A model generated the notes under the pieces. That model saw only the letters and a program-made list of their open reading frames with translations. It did no database searches and had not been told where the DNA came from. From positions 1 to 64,000 of the forward strand of contig NZ_QOLB01000143.1 in the NCBI RefSeq assembly GCF_003333265.1: a stretch of DNA of 64,000 nucleotides, read 5' to 3'. The position numbers and the translations under genes are program-made. Shown piece after piece: positions 51,077 to 59,253 of the stretch (position 1 is its first letter; every line of letters starts with the position of its first letter). This DNA comes from Candidatus Halocynthiibacter alkanivorans. GTDB lineage: Bacteria; Pseudomonadota; Alphaproteobacteria; Rhodobacterales; Rhodobacteraceae.

Positions 51077-54074
51077 TTTGGCGCTCCCCGGCAGGGTCAT
51101 AGAAATGGGACGACACGATTTTTGCGCTCAGGGTCTGGTTTTCCAGATGATTGACCACCTGGACCTCCTCGCCGGTGCGGGATTTGCCACTCTGAACCAG
51201 AGCCAGCGCGATATACTTGCCCAGCGCCGGTGACCAGGTGGTGGAAGACACCCAGCCTTCGCCGTGGCCTTTGGCAGCCACGCCTTTGGCATAGATCAGA
51301 GATCCCGATTTGGCGCCCTGGGCACTGCCAAGTTCCAGCCCGACCAGGGTGGGGCGCGACGCTTCTGTCAGCACTTCACGCCCGCGCAGGACCGATCCGA
51401 CAAACGGTTTTTTGGAGGAGGCAAACCCGTTCAGACCGAGGTCATTCAAGGTGGTGCGTCCTTCGATTTCCGGCCCGGCCACGTGGCCTTTTTCGATGCG
51501 CAATGCGCCCATCGCCTCGGTGCCATAGGGTTTCAGATTGAACGGGGTGCCGGCGGCATGCAGCGCGTTCCAGACCTGCTGGGCATAACCCGAGGCCACA
51601 TAGACCTCATAGGCAAGTTCGCCGGAATAGCTCATCCGGTGGATGCGCACAGGGATGCCGTTGATCACCGCGTTCACAAAGTGGTTGTTGGGCATCGCTT
51701 CGCGGCTGAGATCGGCGCCGCTGACAACCGATTGTAGCAGATCGCGCGCTTTGGGACCGGCGACGGCAAAAGCGGCCCATTGGTCAGTGACGGTGGTGAC
51801 ATGCACTTTCATGTCTTTCCACGCCGTCTGCAGCAGATGTTCGGCAAAGGCCAGAACCCGGGCGGCATTGGCGGTGGTGGTGGACATGAAATAGTCGTTT
51901 TCACCAAGACAGGCGGTGGCGCCGTCATCCATCACATAGCCGTCTTCGCGCAGCATCACGCCATAGCGCAACCGCCCGCTTTTCAGGCTCTTCCAGCCGT
52001 TGATATAGACACGGTTCAGGAATTCAGCCGCGTCCGGTCCCTGCACTGCGATTTTTCCCAGCGTGGAAACGTCAACGATGCCAACATGCTGGCGCACATG
52101 CGCCGCTTCGCGCCGGTAAGCCTCTGACAGGGTTTCGCTGCCGTCCGGGTAATACCAGGGCCGCATCCAGGCGCCGGCCTCGGTCATTTTGGCACCCTGC
52201 GCCAGGTGCCAGTCATGGATTGGCGAATAGCGTGTTGCGGTGAAATGAAGGCCGTGTTCGTGGCCCACCAGGGCACCGATTGCTACCGGAGTATAGGGTG
52301 GTCTGAAGGTGGTGGTCCCGGTCTGGGGAATGGTTTTGCCGCTAAGTTCCGCCATACGCGCCAAGGCGATAATGTTGGAGGTCTTGCCCTGGTCGGTCGC
52401 CATGCCGGAGGTGGTATAGCGTTTCAGATGCTCGACCGAGACATAGCCTTCGCGATGGGCCTGATCGATGTCGGTCAGTTTCACGTCATGCTGGATATCG
52501 ACAAAGGCTTTGCCAAGCGTCTTGCCTTTGGCGTCTGTAACGGACCAGACCGGCAGAATGTCGTCCGCCCAGCCGGTATCAAACGGCAGTGCCGGCGCGG
52601 CAGGAACCGATGTGTCCACGGCGTCCAGCGACAGGTCCGCCAGTGCCGCCTGCGCGGCGGTGACACCCGACGCGATGCGGTCCGCCAGAGTTTGCGCCGC
52701 CACCATGCGACCGGCACATTTCACTGTTTCGCGCCCGAGCTCCGCAGGGATGAATGAACCCGAATTATCGTCAAAGACCGGCTTTTTGAAGCGCTGGCTC
52801 CAGAGATGCACCACCGGCGACCAGCCACCGGACAGGCCGATGACATCACAAGTCACCTTCTGCGCAGCGCCAGTTGCCCGTCCAGCTGCATCCACGGGCA
52901 CGATCAGCGCCGCGTTCACTTTGCGCCGGCCAATGGCTTTGATCACCAGTTTGCCCGTCAACAGCGTGACCCCGGCCGCAAGCAGTGGGTCTGAAAGTTC
53001 GGCGGGCAGTGTTGGCCTTGCATCACAAAGCGTGACATCCGCGCCGGCGCGCGCCAGATGAAGCGCCACCTGGGCCGCGCTGTTGTTGTTGCTGCTCAGC
53101 ACGATGCGCTGCCCGGGCAAGACGCCAAAGCGGTTCACATATGTCTGCACCGCCCCGGCCAACATCACGCCTGGCAAGTCGTTGTTAGCAAAGACCAGCG
53201 GGCGCTCAATGGCACCGGTGGCCAGCACCGCTTGTTTGCTGCGCACCAGCCAGTAGCGCTGGCGCGGCTGATCGTTTTCAGGCGCCAGAAGGTGATCGCT
53301 GACATTCTCAATCAGACCGTAGACATCTTCGTCATAGGCGCCAAAGGCCGTTGTGCGGGTCAGAATGCGGACATTGGTCAGGCTTTTCAACTCCAGGAGC
53401 ACGTCTTCGAGCCAGTCATCAGAGGCTTCGCCCACCGGCTGGGACAGCAGCGAACCACCCGGTTCAAAATCCTGATCTACCAGTATTACGTCGGCCCCGG
53501 CCCGTCCTGCGGTCAGCGCCGCGCTCAGCCCGGAGGCGCCACCCCCGACCACCAGCAGATCGCAAAACGCGTTGAGCTTGTCGTAATTATCGGGGTCGTT
53601 GATTTTCACCGCACGCCCCATGCCAGCAGCTTTGCGGATGAAGCTTTCGCAGAACATCCAGTAACGGGTGCCTTTGAACGGGCCGATGAAGGTTTTGTAG
53701 TAGAATCCTGCGCTCAGGAACGGTGACAGCAAACCAATGCCGGCGCTGGCATCAAAACGCACGTCCGGCCAGGAATTCTGGGCGAACGATTCCAGCCCGT
53801 CAAACACCTGGGTGGTGGTGGCGCGGGCATTGGGTTCATGCCGGGCGCCGGTGCGCAGATGCACCAGCGCATTGGGATCCTCAGAGCCTGCCGCATAAAC
53901 GCCGCGGGCGCGATGATATTTGAAACCACGTGCCACGATCATTTCGCCAGACGCAATCAGCGCCGAGGCAAGTGTATCGCCCGGATGCGCCTGCAGTTTG
54001 CGCCCGTCAAAACGCACATTCAGGGTCTTGCGGCGGTCGATCCGCCCCCCCTGTTTCAACCGTTGACCAGCCAT
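51069..54074 (-). CDS. soxA: Sarcosine oxidase alpha subunit SoxA-like
   Basis: A 1001-aa protein in the family's normal layout. N-terminal 2Fe-2S-like fold without cluster Cys (NVRFDGRKLQAHPGDTLASALIA); NAD(P)-binding FAD/NAD domain (LLVVGGGASGLSAALTAGRAGAD); and a C-terminal aminomethyltransferase (GcvT) domain that takes the one-carbon unit onto tetrahydrofolate. The start at 54074 forms TGATG with the soxD stop. Heterotetrameric enzymes oxidise sarcosine or related N-methyl/N-alkyl amino acids. Confidence 0.94.
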   Translation of the reverse strand: MAGQRLKQGGRIDRRKTLNVRFDGRKLQAHPGDTLASALIASGEMIVARGFKYHRARGVYAAGSEDPNALVHLRTGARHEPNARATTTQVFDGLESFAQNSWPDVRFDASAGIGLLSPFLSAGFYYKTFIGPFKGTRYWMFCESFIRKAAGMGRAVKINDPDNYDKLNAFCDLLVVGGGASGLSAALTAGRAGADVILVDQDFEPGGSLLSQPVGEASDDWLEDVLLELKSLTNVRILTRTTAFGAYDEDVYGLIENVSDHLLAPENDQPRQRYWLVRSKQAVLATGAIERPLVFANNDLPGVMLAGAVQTYVNRFGVLPGQRIVLSSNNNSAAQVALHLARAGADVTLCDARPTLPAELSDPLLAAGVTLLTGKLVIKAIGRRKVNAALIVPVDAAGRATGAAQKVTCDVIGLSGGWSPVVHLWSQRFKKPVFDDNSGSFIPAELGRETVKCAGRMVAAQTLADRIASGVTAAQAALADLSLDAVDTSVPAAPALPFDTGWADDILPVWSVTDAKGKTLGKAFVDIQHDVKLTDIDQAHREGYVSVEHLKRYTTSGMATDQGKTSNIIALARMAELSGKTIPQTGTTTFRPPYTPVAIGALVGHEHGLHFTATRYSPIHDWHLAQGAKMTEAGAWMRPWYYPDGSETLSEAYRREAAHVRQHVGIVDVSTLGKIAVQGPDAAEFLNRVYINGWKSLKSGRLRYGVMLREDGYVMDDGATACLGENDYFMSTTTANAARVLAFAEHLLQTAWKDMKVHVTTVTDQWAAFAVAGPKARDLLQSVVSGADLSREAMPNNHFVNAVINGIPVRIHRMSYSGELAYEVYVASGYAQQVWNALHAAGTPFNLKPYGTEAMGALRIEKGHVAGPEIEGRTTLNDLGLNGFASSKKPFVGSVLRGREVLTEASRPTLVGLELGSAQGAKSGSLIYAKGVAAKGHGEGWVSSTTWSPALGKYIALALVQSGKSRTGEEVQVVNHLENQTLSAKIVSSHFYDPAGERQNA

Positions 54075-54337
54075 CAGCAGGCCTCCTTTGCCAGATGGCA
54101 CTCGCCGACCTCATGGGTCAGCGTATTGCGTTCCATCACCAGCCATTGGCGGCACCCCTGCACGTGGTGCCAGTATTCGGTGTGCGGGCCGCGCGGATTG
54201 TCCCGGTTGAACACATAATCAAGCCAGAGCTGCGCCCGGGTCTCATCCATCGCTGGGCGCACCACGGTGGCGTCGCCGCCATAGGTGAATTCGGTTTCAT
54301 CGCGGGTCCCGCAGACGGGACAGTTGATCCTCAGCAT
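54074..54337 (-). CDS. soxD: Sarcosine oxidase delta subunit SoxD-like
   Basis: An 87-aa small zinc-binding subunit. Cys6 and Cys9 (CPVC) with His57/58 and Cys62 (WHHVQGC) match the zinc ligands of known SoxD. Family blocks YGGDATV and PRGPHTEYWHHVQGCR are present. Sits between soxB and soxA, as in other sox operons. Confidence 0.94.
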   Translation of the reverse strand: MLRINCPVCGTRDETEFTYGGDATVVRPAMDETRAQLWLDYVFNRDNPRGPHTEYWHHVQGCRQWLVMERNTLTHEVGECHLAKEAC

Positions 54338-54346
54338 GTCATTTCC

Positions 54347-55603
54347 TCAATGCGCGTTCGGTTTCGGGCCGACACCCTTTTCGTCAATCTGATAACCCCG
54401 CTCAAAGCGGTTCAGCGTGAATTCGGCATTGTCCGGATGGGGCTCATCTTTGGCGATGGTCCAGGCGAAACACCAGCCCGCCGCTGGAGTGGCTTTGAAG
54501 CCGCCGTAACACCAGCCGCCGTTGAGATAGAGCCCGTCGACCGAGGTCTTGGTGATGAAGGGCGAGCCGTCCATAGACATGTCCATAACGCCCGCCCAGT
54601 GGCGCAGCAGCTTAAGGCGGGACAGCGACGGCATCAGCGCCTTGGCGCTGGCCAGCGTATGTTCGACGATCGGCAGGCCACCGCGCTGCGCATAGGAATT
54701 ATAGCCGTCCAGATCGCCGCCCAGCACGAGGCCGCCCTTGTCTGACTGGCTGATATAGAAATGCGCCGCGCCAAAGGAGATCACCGGATCGACCATCGGT
54801 TTCAGCGGCTCGGTAACATAGGCCTGCAGCGCGTGGGTTTCGATTGGCAGCCGCAGCCCGGCCATATCGGCCAGATGGCCGGTGTGCCCCGCCACCGCGA
54901 GGCCCACTTTGCCAGCCCGGATCTCGCCTTTGGTGGTCTGGACACCGGTGATTTTACCCTTGTCCCAGATGTAGCCAGTGACTTCGCATTGTTGGATGAT
55001 ATCGACGCCAAGCCGGTCAGCGCCCCGCGCATAACCCCAGGCCACCGCGTCATGGCGGGCGGTGCCGGCACGGGACTGAAAAATGGCGCCATGGATCGGG
55101 AAGCGCGCAGTTGCCGAATAGTCCAGATAGGGCAAACGGCGTTTGACTTCGGCACGGTCAAACAAATCCGCGTCAATGCCATTGGCGCGCATGATGTTGC
55201 CACGGCGCCGCGCCGCATCCATCTGGGCCGGGGAATGGCACAGGTTATACTGGCCGCGCTGGGAAATCATCACATTGTAGTTGAGATCCTGGCTGAGATT
55301 TTCCCACAGCTTCATCGAGCGCTCATAGAACATCGTATTGCCGGGCATCATGTAGTTTGAGCGCACGATAGTGGTATTGCGCCCGGTGTTGCCGCCACCG
55401 AGCCAGCCTTTTTCGATCACCGCGATATTGCGGATGCCGTGTTCTTTGGCGAGGTAATAGGCCGTCGCCAACCCGTGCCCGCCGCCGCCAACTATAACCA
55501 CGTCGTATTTCGGTTTTGGCGCCGGATCGCGCCAGGCGCGCTGCCAGTTCTGATTGCCTTTCAGTGCATTCAGAAAAACCGATAAGGCCGAATAATGTGA
55601 CAT
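54347..55603 (-). CDS. soxB: Sarcosine oxidase beta subunit SoxB-like
   Basis: A 418-aa FAD-dependent oxidase of the DAO family. The dinucleotide motif is VVIVGGGGHGLATAYYLAKEHG-like (residues 34-54); KGWLGGGNTGRNTTIVRSNY is the SoxB signature. This subunit holds FAD and the covalent FMN and oxidises the N-methyl or N-alkyl amino acid. First gene of the operon soxB-D-A-G-prpD, divergent from the rpiR-type regulator. The true substrate need not be sarcosine, given the atypical downstream genes. Confidence 0.95.
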   Translation of the reverse strand: MSHYSALSVFLNALKGNQNWQRAWRDPAPKPKYDVVIVGGGGHGLATAYYLAKEHGIRNIAVIEKGWLGGGNTGRNTTIVRSNYMMPGNTMFYERSMKLWENLSQDLNYNVMISQRGQYNLCHSPAQMDAARRRGNIMRANGIDADLFDRAEVKRRLPYLDYSATARFPIHGAIFQSRAGTARHDAVAWGYARGADRLGVDIIQQCEVTGYIWDKGKITGVQTTKGEIRAGKVGLAVAGHTGHLADMAGLRLPIETHALQAYVTEPLKPMVDPVISFGAAHFYISQSDKGGLVLGGDLDGYNSYAQRGGLPIVEHTLASAKALMPSLSRLKLLRHWAGVMDMSMDGSPFITKTSVDGLYLNGGWCYGGFKATPAAGWCFAWTIAKDEPHPDNAEFTLNRFERGYQIDEKGVGPKPNAH

Positions 55604-55646
55604 CTGACTGGACGTCCTCCAAGAGATTCTTTCGAGGCAAAATGTA

Positions 55647-55689
55647 TCATATGCTATTTTTTGTCAAAAGATATTTCATGTGCTACTTT
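55647..55689. promoter_or_regulatory. Direct repeats and candidate promoter between soxB and the RpiR gene
   Basis: TCATATGCTATTTT (55647-55660) and TCATGTGCTACTTT (55676-55689) are imperfect direct repeats 29 bases apart, about three helical turns. They lie in the AT-rich divergent region. A plus-strand sigma70-like pair TTGTCA (55661-55666), 17-base spacer, TACTTT (55684-55689) overlaps them. Such an arrangement fits binding by the RpiR-family protein and autoregulation. Confidence 0.45.
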
Positions 55690-55751
55690 ATTCCGAGCTG
55701 GAATTTATCACCCGGTTTGTTATCACTCACGCCATTGAGATGGGGAATTGA

Positions 55752-56597
55752 ATGTCGGACATCAAACAACGGCTGACTATGGCACTGCCGGACTTGCCCA
55801 AAAAGCTGGCGCATGCCGCGCGCTATGCGCTTGATAATCCACAATGCATTGCCTTTGATTCCATGCGCACGGTCGCGACCGCCTGTGGTGTGGCCTCGCC
55901 TACCATGCTGCGGCTGGCTCGGGCTCTGGACTTTGAAAGCTACGAGGATTTTCGGGGTGAATTTCAGCAAAGCGTCGCCTCCCGGGGCTTTGCCGACCGC
56001 GCCGCCGCCTTGCGGGATGTCTCCAGCACCAAGGGAAAAAGCACGGTTTCTGAACGCATTGCCCAGGCCGCTGAGGATAATATCGCCCTGACCATGCAAA
56101 GTCTTGACGCGACGGCGGTGGAGTATTTTGCCCAGAGCGTCAAAAATGCCGAGCGCACTTTCATTCTCGGCTCAGGTTCGATGCACTGGATGGCGGCTTT
56201 GATGGAATCAACCGGCCAGATGGCCATCCGCGGCCTGCGCACGGATCATTCCGGCAGTGCCACCCTGGTTGAAACCATTTCCTCAATTACGGAAAACGAC
56301 ACCATCCTGGTGCTGGCCTTCGCGCCCTACGCCAAAGAAACGGTGCATTCTGCATCCTATGCCAAATCACGTGGGGCAAAGGTGTTTGCCATCACGGACA
56401 AAGCCAGCTCACCGCTGGCGGAACATGCCGAGAAGGTCTTCATTGCCCCCACAGACAGCCCGCATTATTTTCCGTCGGTGGTCTCGGTGACCCTGATGAT
56501 TGAAATATTACTGTCCGCTGCGGTAGCGGCGTCAGATACGCTGGACCGGATCAAACAGAGAGAACGGATCCGGCGCGACAGCGGCGCTTATATGTGA
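55752..56597 (+). CDS. RpiR-family (HTH-SIS) transcriptional regulator
   Basis: A 281-aa regulator. An N-terminal HTH_6 domain (VATACGVASPTMLRLARALDFESYEDFRGEF) is followed by a SIS sugar-phosphate-type ligand domain (~130-260: RTFILGSGSMHWMAALM, NDTILVLAFAPYAKETV). It is divergent from soxB across ~150 bases, so it very likely regulates the sox-prpD-ABC genes. SIS domains usually sense phosphosugars, but relatives next to catabolic genes sense other metabolites. Confidence 0.93.
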   Translation: MSDIKQRLTMALPDLPKKLAHAARYALDNPQCIAFDSMRTVATACGVASPTMLRLARALDFESYEDFRGEFQQSVASRGFADRAAALRDVSSTKGKSTVSERIAQAAEDNIALTMQSLDATAVEYFAQSVKNAERTFILGSGSMHWMAALMESTGQMAIRGLRTDHSGSATLVETISSITENDTILVLAFAPYAKETVHSASYAKSRGAKVFAITDKASSPLAEHAEKVFIAPTDSPHYFPSVVSVTLMIEILLSAAVAASDTLDRIKQRERIRRDSGAYM

Positions 56598-56739
56598 CGG
56601 CCCGGGTGCCATTGTGCAGCCCGCCCCGTTTACCCTGCCCGCCCTGTTGTCGCACGGCCCTTCTGCCGCCCCGTCTGGTGAAGAACAAGACCAACGCTAA
56701 AAAAGGCGCGGCGGAAGCCATGCCTGCCCAGATGTAAAG

Positions 56740-57522
56740 TCAACCAGGGCGTGGCCTGCCGGCCGTGGCCATTGTCGGGCTGTTGGCAAACAGAAGCGGG
56801 TCATCGGTCAGCACCTGCTGCACCCCCGCCTCCAGCAACTGACGCGCCCGCAGCGGATCATTCACCGTCGCCACCCCGAATTCTACCGAGGAGGTCGCGA
56901 TGGTCTCCAACGCCTCTGCATCAACGAAGGCGTCATTCACATGAATAATCTGTACCCCGGCTTCTGCGGCCAGTTGATCGGGATTGCGCGGCACACAGGC
57001 CAGCGCCAGCGCCAGCGGCATTTTGGGCATTCTTTCCCGCACCCGGCGCAGACAGCGTTCAGAAAAGCCGGAGATAAAAATTTTGGAGGCCGTGTCTGCC
57101 GGCCAATGGGCTTCCAGTTCATCACAGACCAGATCCACCAACTCGTGCTCATGGCCTTTGGTTTCTTTCAGCTCCAGCTGAAGATTGAGCCCAAGGTCGC
57201 AAATCGTGCCGATGAATTCCCGCAGTGTCGGCACCTGCAGCCCGGAAAATTCCGGCGCCATCCAGGAGCCGTAGTCGAGCTTGCGGATGGTGGCCAGGTC
57301 ATTGAGCGCCACAAAACCGCTGCCGTTGCTCGTCCGGTCCAGCTCCATATCATGGAACATCACCAGATGGTTGTCGGCGGTGGCCTGCACATCGGTTTCG
57401 ATCCAGAACACCCCCATCTCTGCAGCCGCTTTCACGGATTCAAGAGAATTTTCCGGCCAGTATTTCGACGCGCCGCGATGGGCGATCAAACCTGTTTGAA
57501 CAAGGGGCGAAGACACTGTCAT
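56740..57522 (-). CDS. ugpQ: Glycerophosphodiester phosphodiesterase
   Basis: A 260-aa GDPD-family TIM-barrel protein without a signal peptide, thus cytoplasmic like UgpQ. Catalytic and metal motifs: IAHRGASKYWPENSLES, ETDVQATADNHLVMFHD, and the ELKE strand. It hydrolyses glycerophosphodiesters to glycerol-3-phosphate and an alcohol. No ugp transporter is near. Followed upstream by ~300 bases with no supported gene. Confidence 0.93.
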   Translation of the reverse strand: MTVSSPLVQTGLIAHRGASKYWPENSLESVKAAAEMGVFWIETDVQATADNHLVMFHDMELDRTSNGSGFVALNDLATIRKLDYGSWMAPEFSGLQVPTLREFIGTICDLGLNLQLELKETKGHEHELVDLVCDELEAHWPADTASKIFISGFSERCLRRVRERMPKMPLALALACVPRNPDQLAAEAGVQIIHVNDAFVDAEALETIATSSVEFGVATVNDPLRARQLLEAGVQQVLTDDPLLFANSPTMATAGRPRPG

Positions 57523-57821
57523 GGTCGTTGATTCCTGAATTCGGACTGACGCAGCAATACTACTTATCTCGTGACAAAACAGCTGAAATTAGCAACGGCA
57601 ACGGACCTTCATCTGTTGCGGCCAGGTCGCTTTCCGGACGCAAGCGCTATAATCTTTCAACTCAGGCCGGCAAAAGCACCGTCGTGATCCTGGCGTTGAA
57701 ACCGTCCATAAATTCCGGCCCCGGACTATCGCACCAGACATTGGGTGCAGGCCGTCGGGCGGGGCCGCTGACCATTTGTGGCCGCGAGGCGTCGCTCCAG
57801 AAAAAGCACCGCGCCGCACCT

Positions 57822-58241
57822 TCAGCCCGGCTCGAACAGAGTGTCCAGAATCGGGCATTCCGGCACATCGCCCCGGCTGCATTCGGCCGCCATTCCGGAC
57901 AGTGCCCGTTCCAGTTTTTTCAAGTTGGCGATTTTTTCTTTCACTGAAGCAAGGTGGCCGATGGTCATTTCATGGACCTCTCCGCAGGTGAAATCCTTGC
58001 GGTCGGCCATTTCGAGCAGGGCTCGAATCTCCCCAAGGCTAAAGCCGAGCTCCCGGGAGCGACGGACAAAATGCAGCCGTTTCAACTGGTCATGATTGTA
58101 TTGCCTGTTGCCACCAGCAGTGCGGTCAGGCGCAGGCATCACGCCAATGCGCTCATAATAGCGGATGGTCTCAATATTCACGCCGGTTCGTTTTGACATC
58201 TGGCCGATCGCATAGCCGCGCGTTTCCGTTAAGGTGCCCAT
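57822..58241 (-). CDS. merR: Mercury-responsive regulator MerR
   Basis: A 139-aa MerR-family regulator (start MGTLTETRGYAIGQMS; AGAGG 8 bases upstream). The HTH GQMSKRTGVNIETIRYYERIG leads to a dimerisation helix. Hg(II)-binding cysteines are present: one in DFTCGEVH and two in ECSRGDVPEC, matching Cys82, Cys117 and Cys126 of Tn501 MerR. Divergent from merT across a 23-bp dyad. Confidence 0.93.
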   Translation of the reverse strand: MGTLTETRGYAIGQMSKRTGVNIETIRYYERIGVMPAPDRTAGGNRQYNHDQLKRLHFVRRSRELGFSLGEIRALLEMADRKDFTCGEVHEMTIGHLASVKEKIANLKKLERALSGMAAECSRGDVPECPILDTLFEPG

Positions 58242-58275
58242 CAAAAATACCTCTTGCATCTATAGTCGCTACAGA

Positions 58276-58298
58276 TCGTATCTTAGTCTGAGATACGA
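58276..58298. promoter_or_regulatory. MerR operator dyad
   Basis: TCGTATCT-TAGTCTG-AGATACGA: eight-base perfect arms, eleven with one mismatch, in the short gap between merR and merT. MerR binds such dyads and untwists an over-long promoter spacer. I could not fix the -35 and -10 elements with confidence. Confidence 0.65.
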
Positions 58299-58315
58299 AA
58301 AACGCGAGCATTTAA

Positions 58316-58720
58316 ATGAGTGAGACAACCCCGTCATCCGGCCTGCAGCCGGACAGTGAAAGTAAAAAAACCAGGCTGGTGGCCGCCGGCGGCATTCTGG
58401 GCGCTCTTGGCGCTTCTGCCTGCTGTGTGGTGCCGCTGGTCCTGTTCAGCCTGGGCATCTCCGGCGCATGGATTGGCACTCTGACGGCGCTTTCGCCCTA
58501 CAAGCCGGTATTCATCACCATCACGCTCGGTTTTCTTGGCTACGGGTTCTGGCTTGTCTACCGCGCACCGCGACCATGTGCTGACGGGGCGGCCTGCGCC
58601 CGCCCGCTGCCCGGCCGGCTGGTGAAGACCGCGCTCTGGGTCTCGACCTTCCTGATCCTGCTGGCGACGTTCTGGACCTGGATCGCGCCTGTACTGGCGC
58701 CAATTCTTCTGAACCTGTGA
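58316..58720 (+). CDS. merT: Mercuric ion transport protein MerT
   Basis: A 134-aa inner-membrane protein with three helices. The vicinal pair ASACCVVPL in helix 1 and a second Cys pair (PCADGAAC) in the cytoplasmic loop are the Hg(II)-relay cysteines. It takes Hg(II) from MerP and passes it to MerA. First gene of the mer transcript. It ends 11 bases ahead of merP. Confidence 0.92.
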   Translation: MSETTPSSGLQPDSESKKTRLVAAGGILGALGASACCVVPLVLFSLGISGAWIGTLTALSPYKPVFITITLGFLGYGFWLVYRAPRPCADGAACARPLPGRLVKTALWVSTFLILLATFWTWIAPVLAPILLNL

Positions 58721-58731
58721 AAGGCTCTTAT

Positions 58732-59028
58732 ATGAAACACAAACTCTCAGCGCTGGCCCTGCTGGCGGCAGTCGTCGCCACCCCGGCGCTCGCGGCCGAG
58801 CAAACCATCAGACTGTCGGTGCCGGGCATGAGTTGCCCCAGCTGCCCCTTTATCATCCAGGCGGCCATCGGCGATGTTGACGGCGTGCGCAGTGTCGCGG
58901 TCAGTTTTGAAACCCGCAGCGCCGTGGTGGTCTTTGATGATGACATCACCACATCACGGGCGATCACCTCTTCGACGCTGTTTGTGGGCTACCCCTCGCA
59001 AGTCATCGAGAGTGGCGTGGGCTCATGA
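58732..59028 (+). CDS. merP: Periplasmic mercury-binding protein MerP
   Basis: A 98-aa exported HMA-domain protein: signal peptide (MKHKLSALALLAAVVATPALA), then GMSCPSCPF with the GMxCxxC Hg-binding motif. It scavenges Hg(II) for MerT. Start at 58732 preferred over a GTG 15 bases earlier. Overlaps merF by 4 bases. Confidence 0.94.
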   Translation: MKHKLSALALLAAVVATPALAAEQTIRLSVPGMSCPSCPFIIQAAIGDVDGVRSVAVSFETRSAVVVFDDDITTSRAITSSTLFVGYPSQVIESGVGS

Positions 59029-59237
59029 ACGACAAAAAACTTTTAAAGACCGGCCTGATCGGCACGGCGGTGATGTCGGTCTGTTGTTTTACGCCGCTAC
59101 TCGTCGTGATGTTTGGCCTCGCCGGTCTGACTGCTTTTGTCGGTTATCTTGATCCGGTGCTGTTGCCTGCACTCGGCGTGTTTATCCTTATGACTATTGT
59201 TGCCCTGATCCGCCGCAAGCGGCGCAGTCAGACCTGA
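59025..59237 (+). CDS. merF: Small mercury transporter MerF
   Basis: A 70-aa protein with two membrane helices. The vicinal pair VCCFTPLLV is the Hg site; MerF usually has a second pair, which is not seen here. Starts on the ATGA shared with merP. It offers a second Hg(II) uptake route next to MerT. Confidence 0.88.
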   Translation: MNDKKLLKTGLIGTAVMSVCCFTPLLVVMFGLAGLTAFVGYLDPVLLPALGVFILMTIVALIRRKRRSQT

Positions 59238-59253
59238 ATACGGACTTTTGAAA

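Noticed and set aside
57523-57821. Possible gene remnant between ugpQ and merR (minus frame with NVWCDSPGPEFMDGF)
   Set aside because: The frame looks slightly protein-like near 57660-57780 but has no good start, is short, and matches nothing I recognise. I treat the 299 bases as intergenic.
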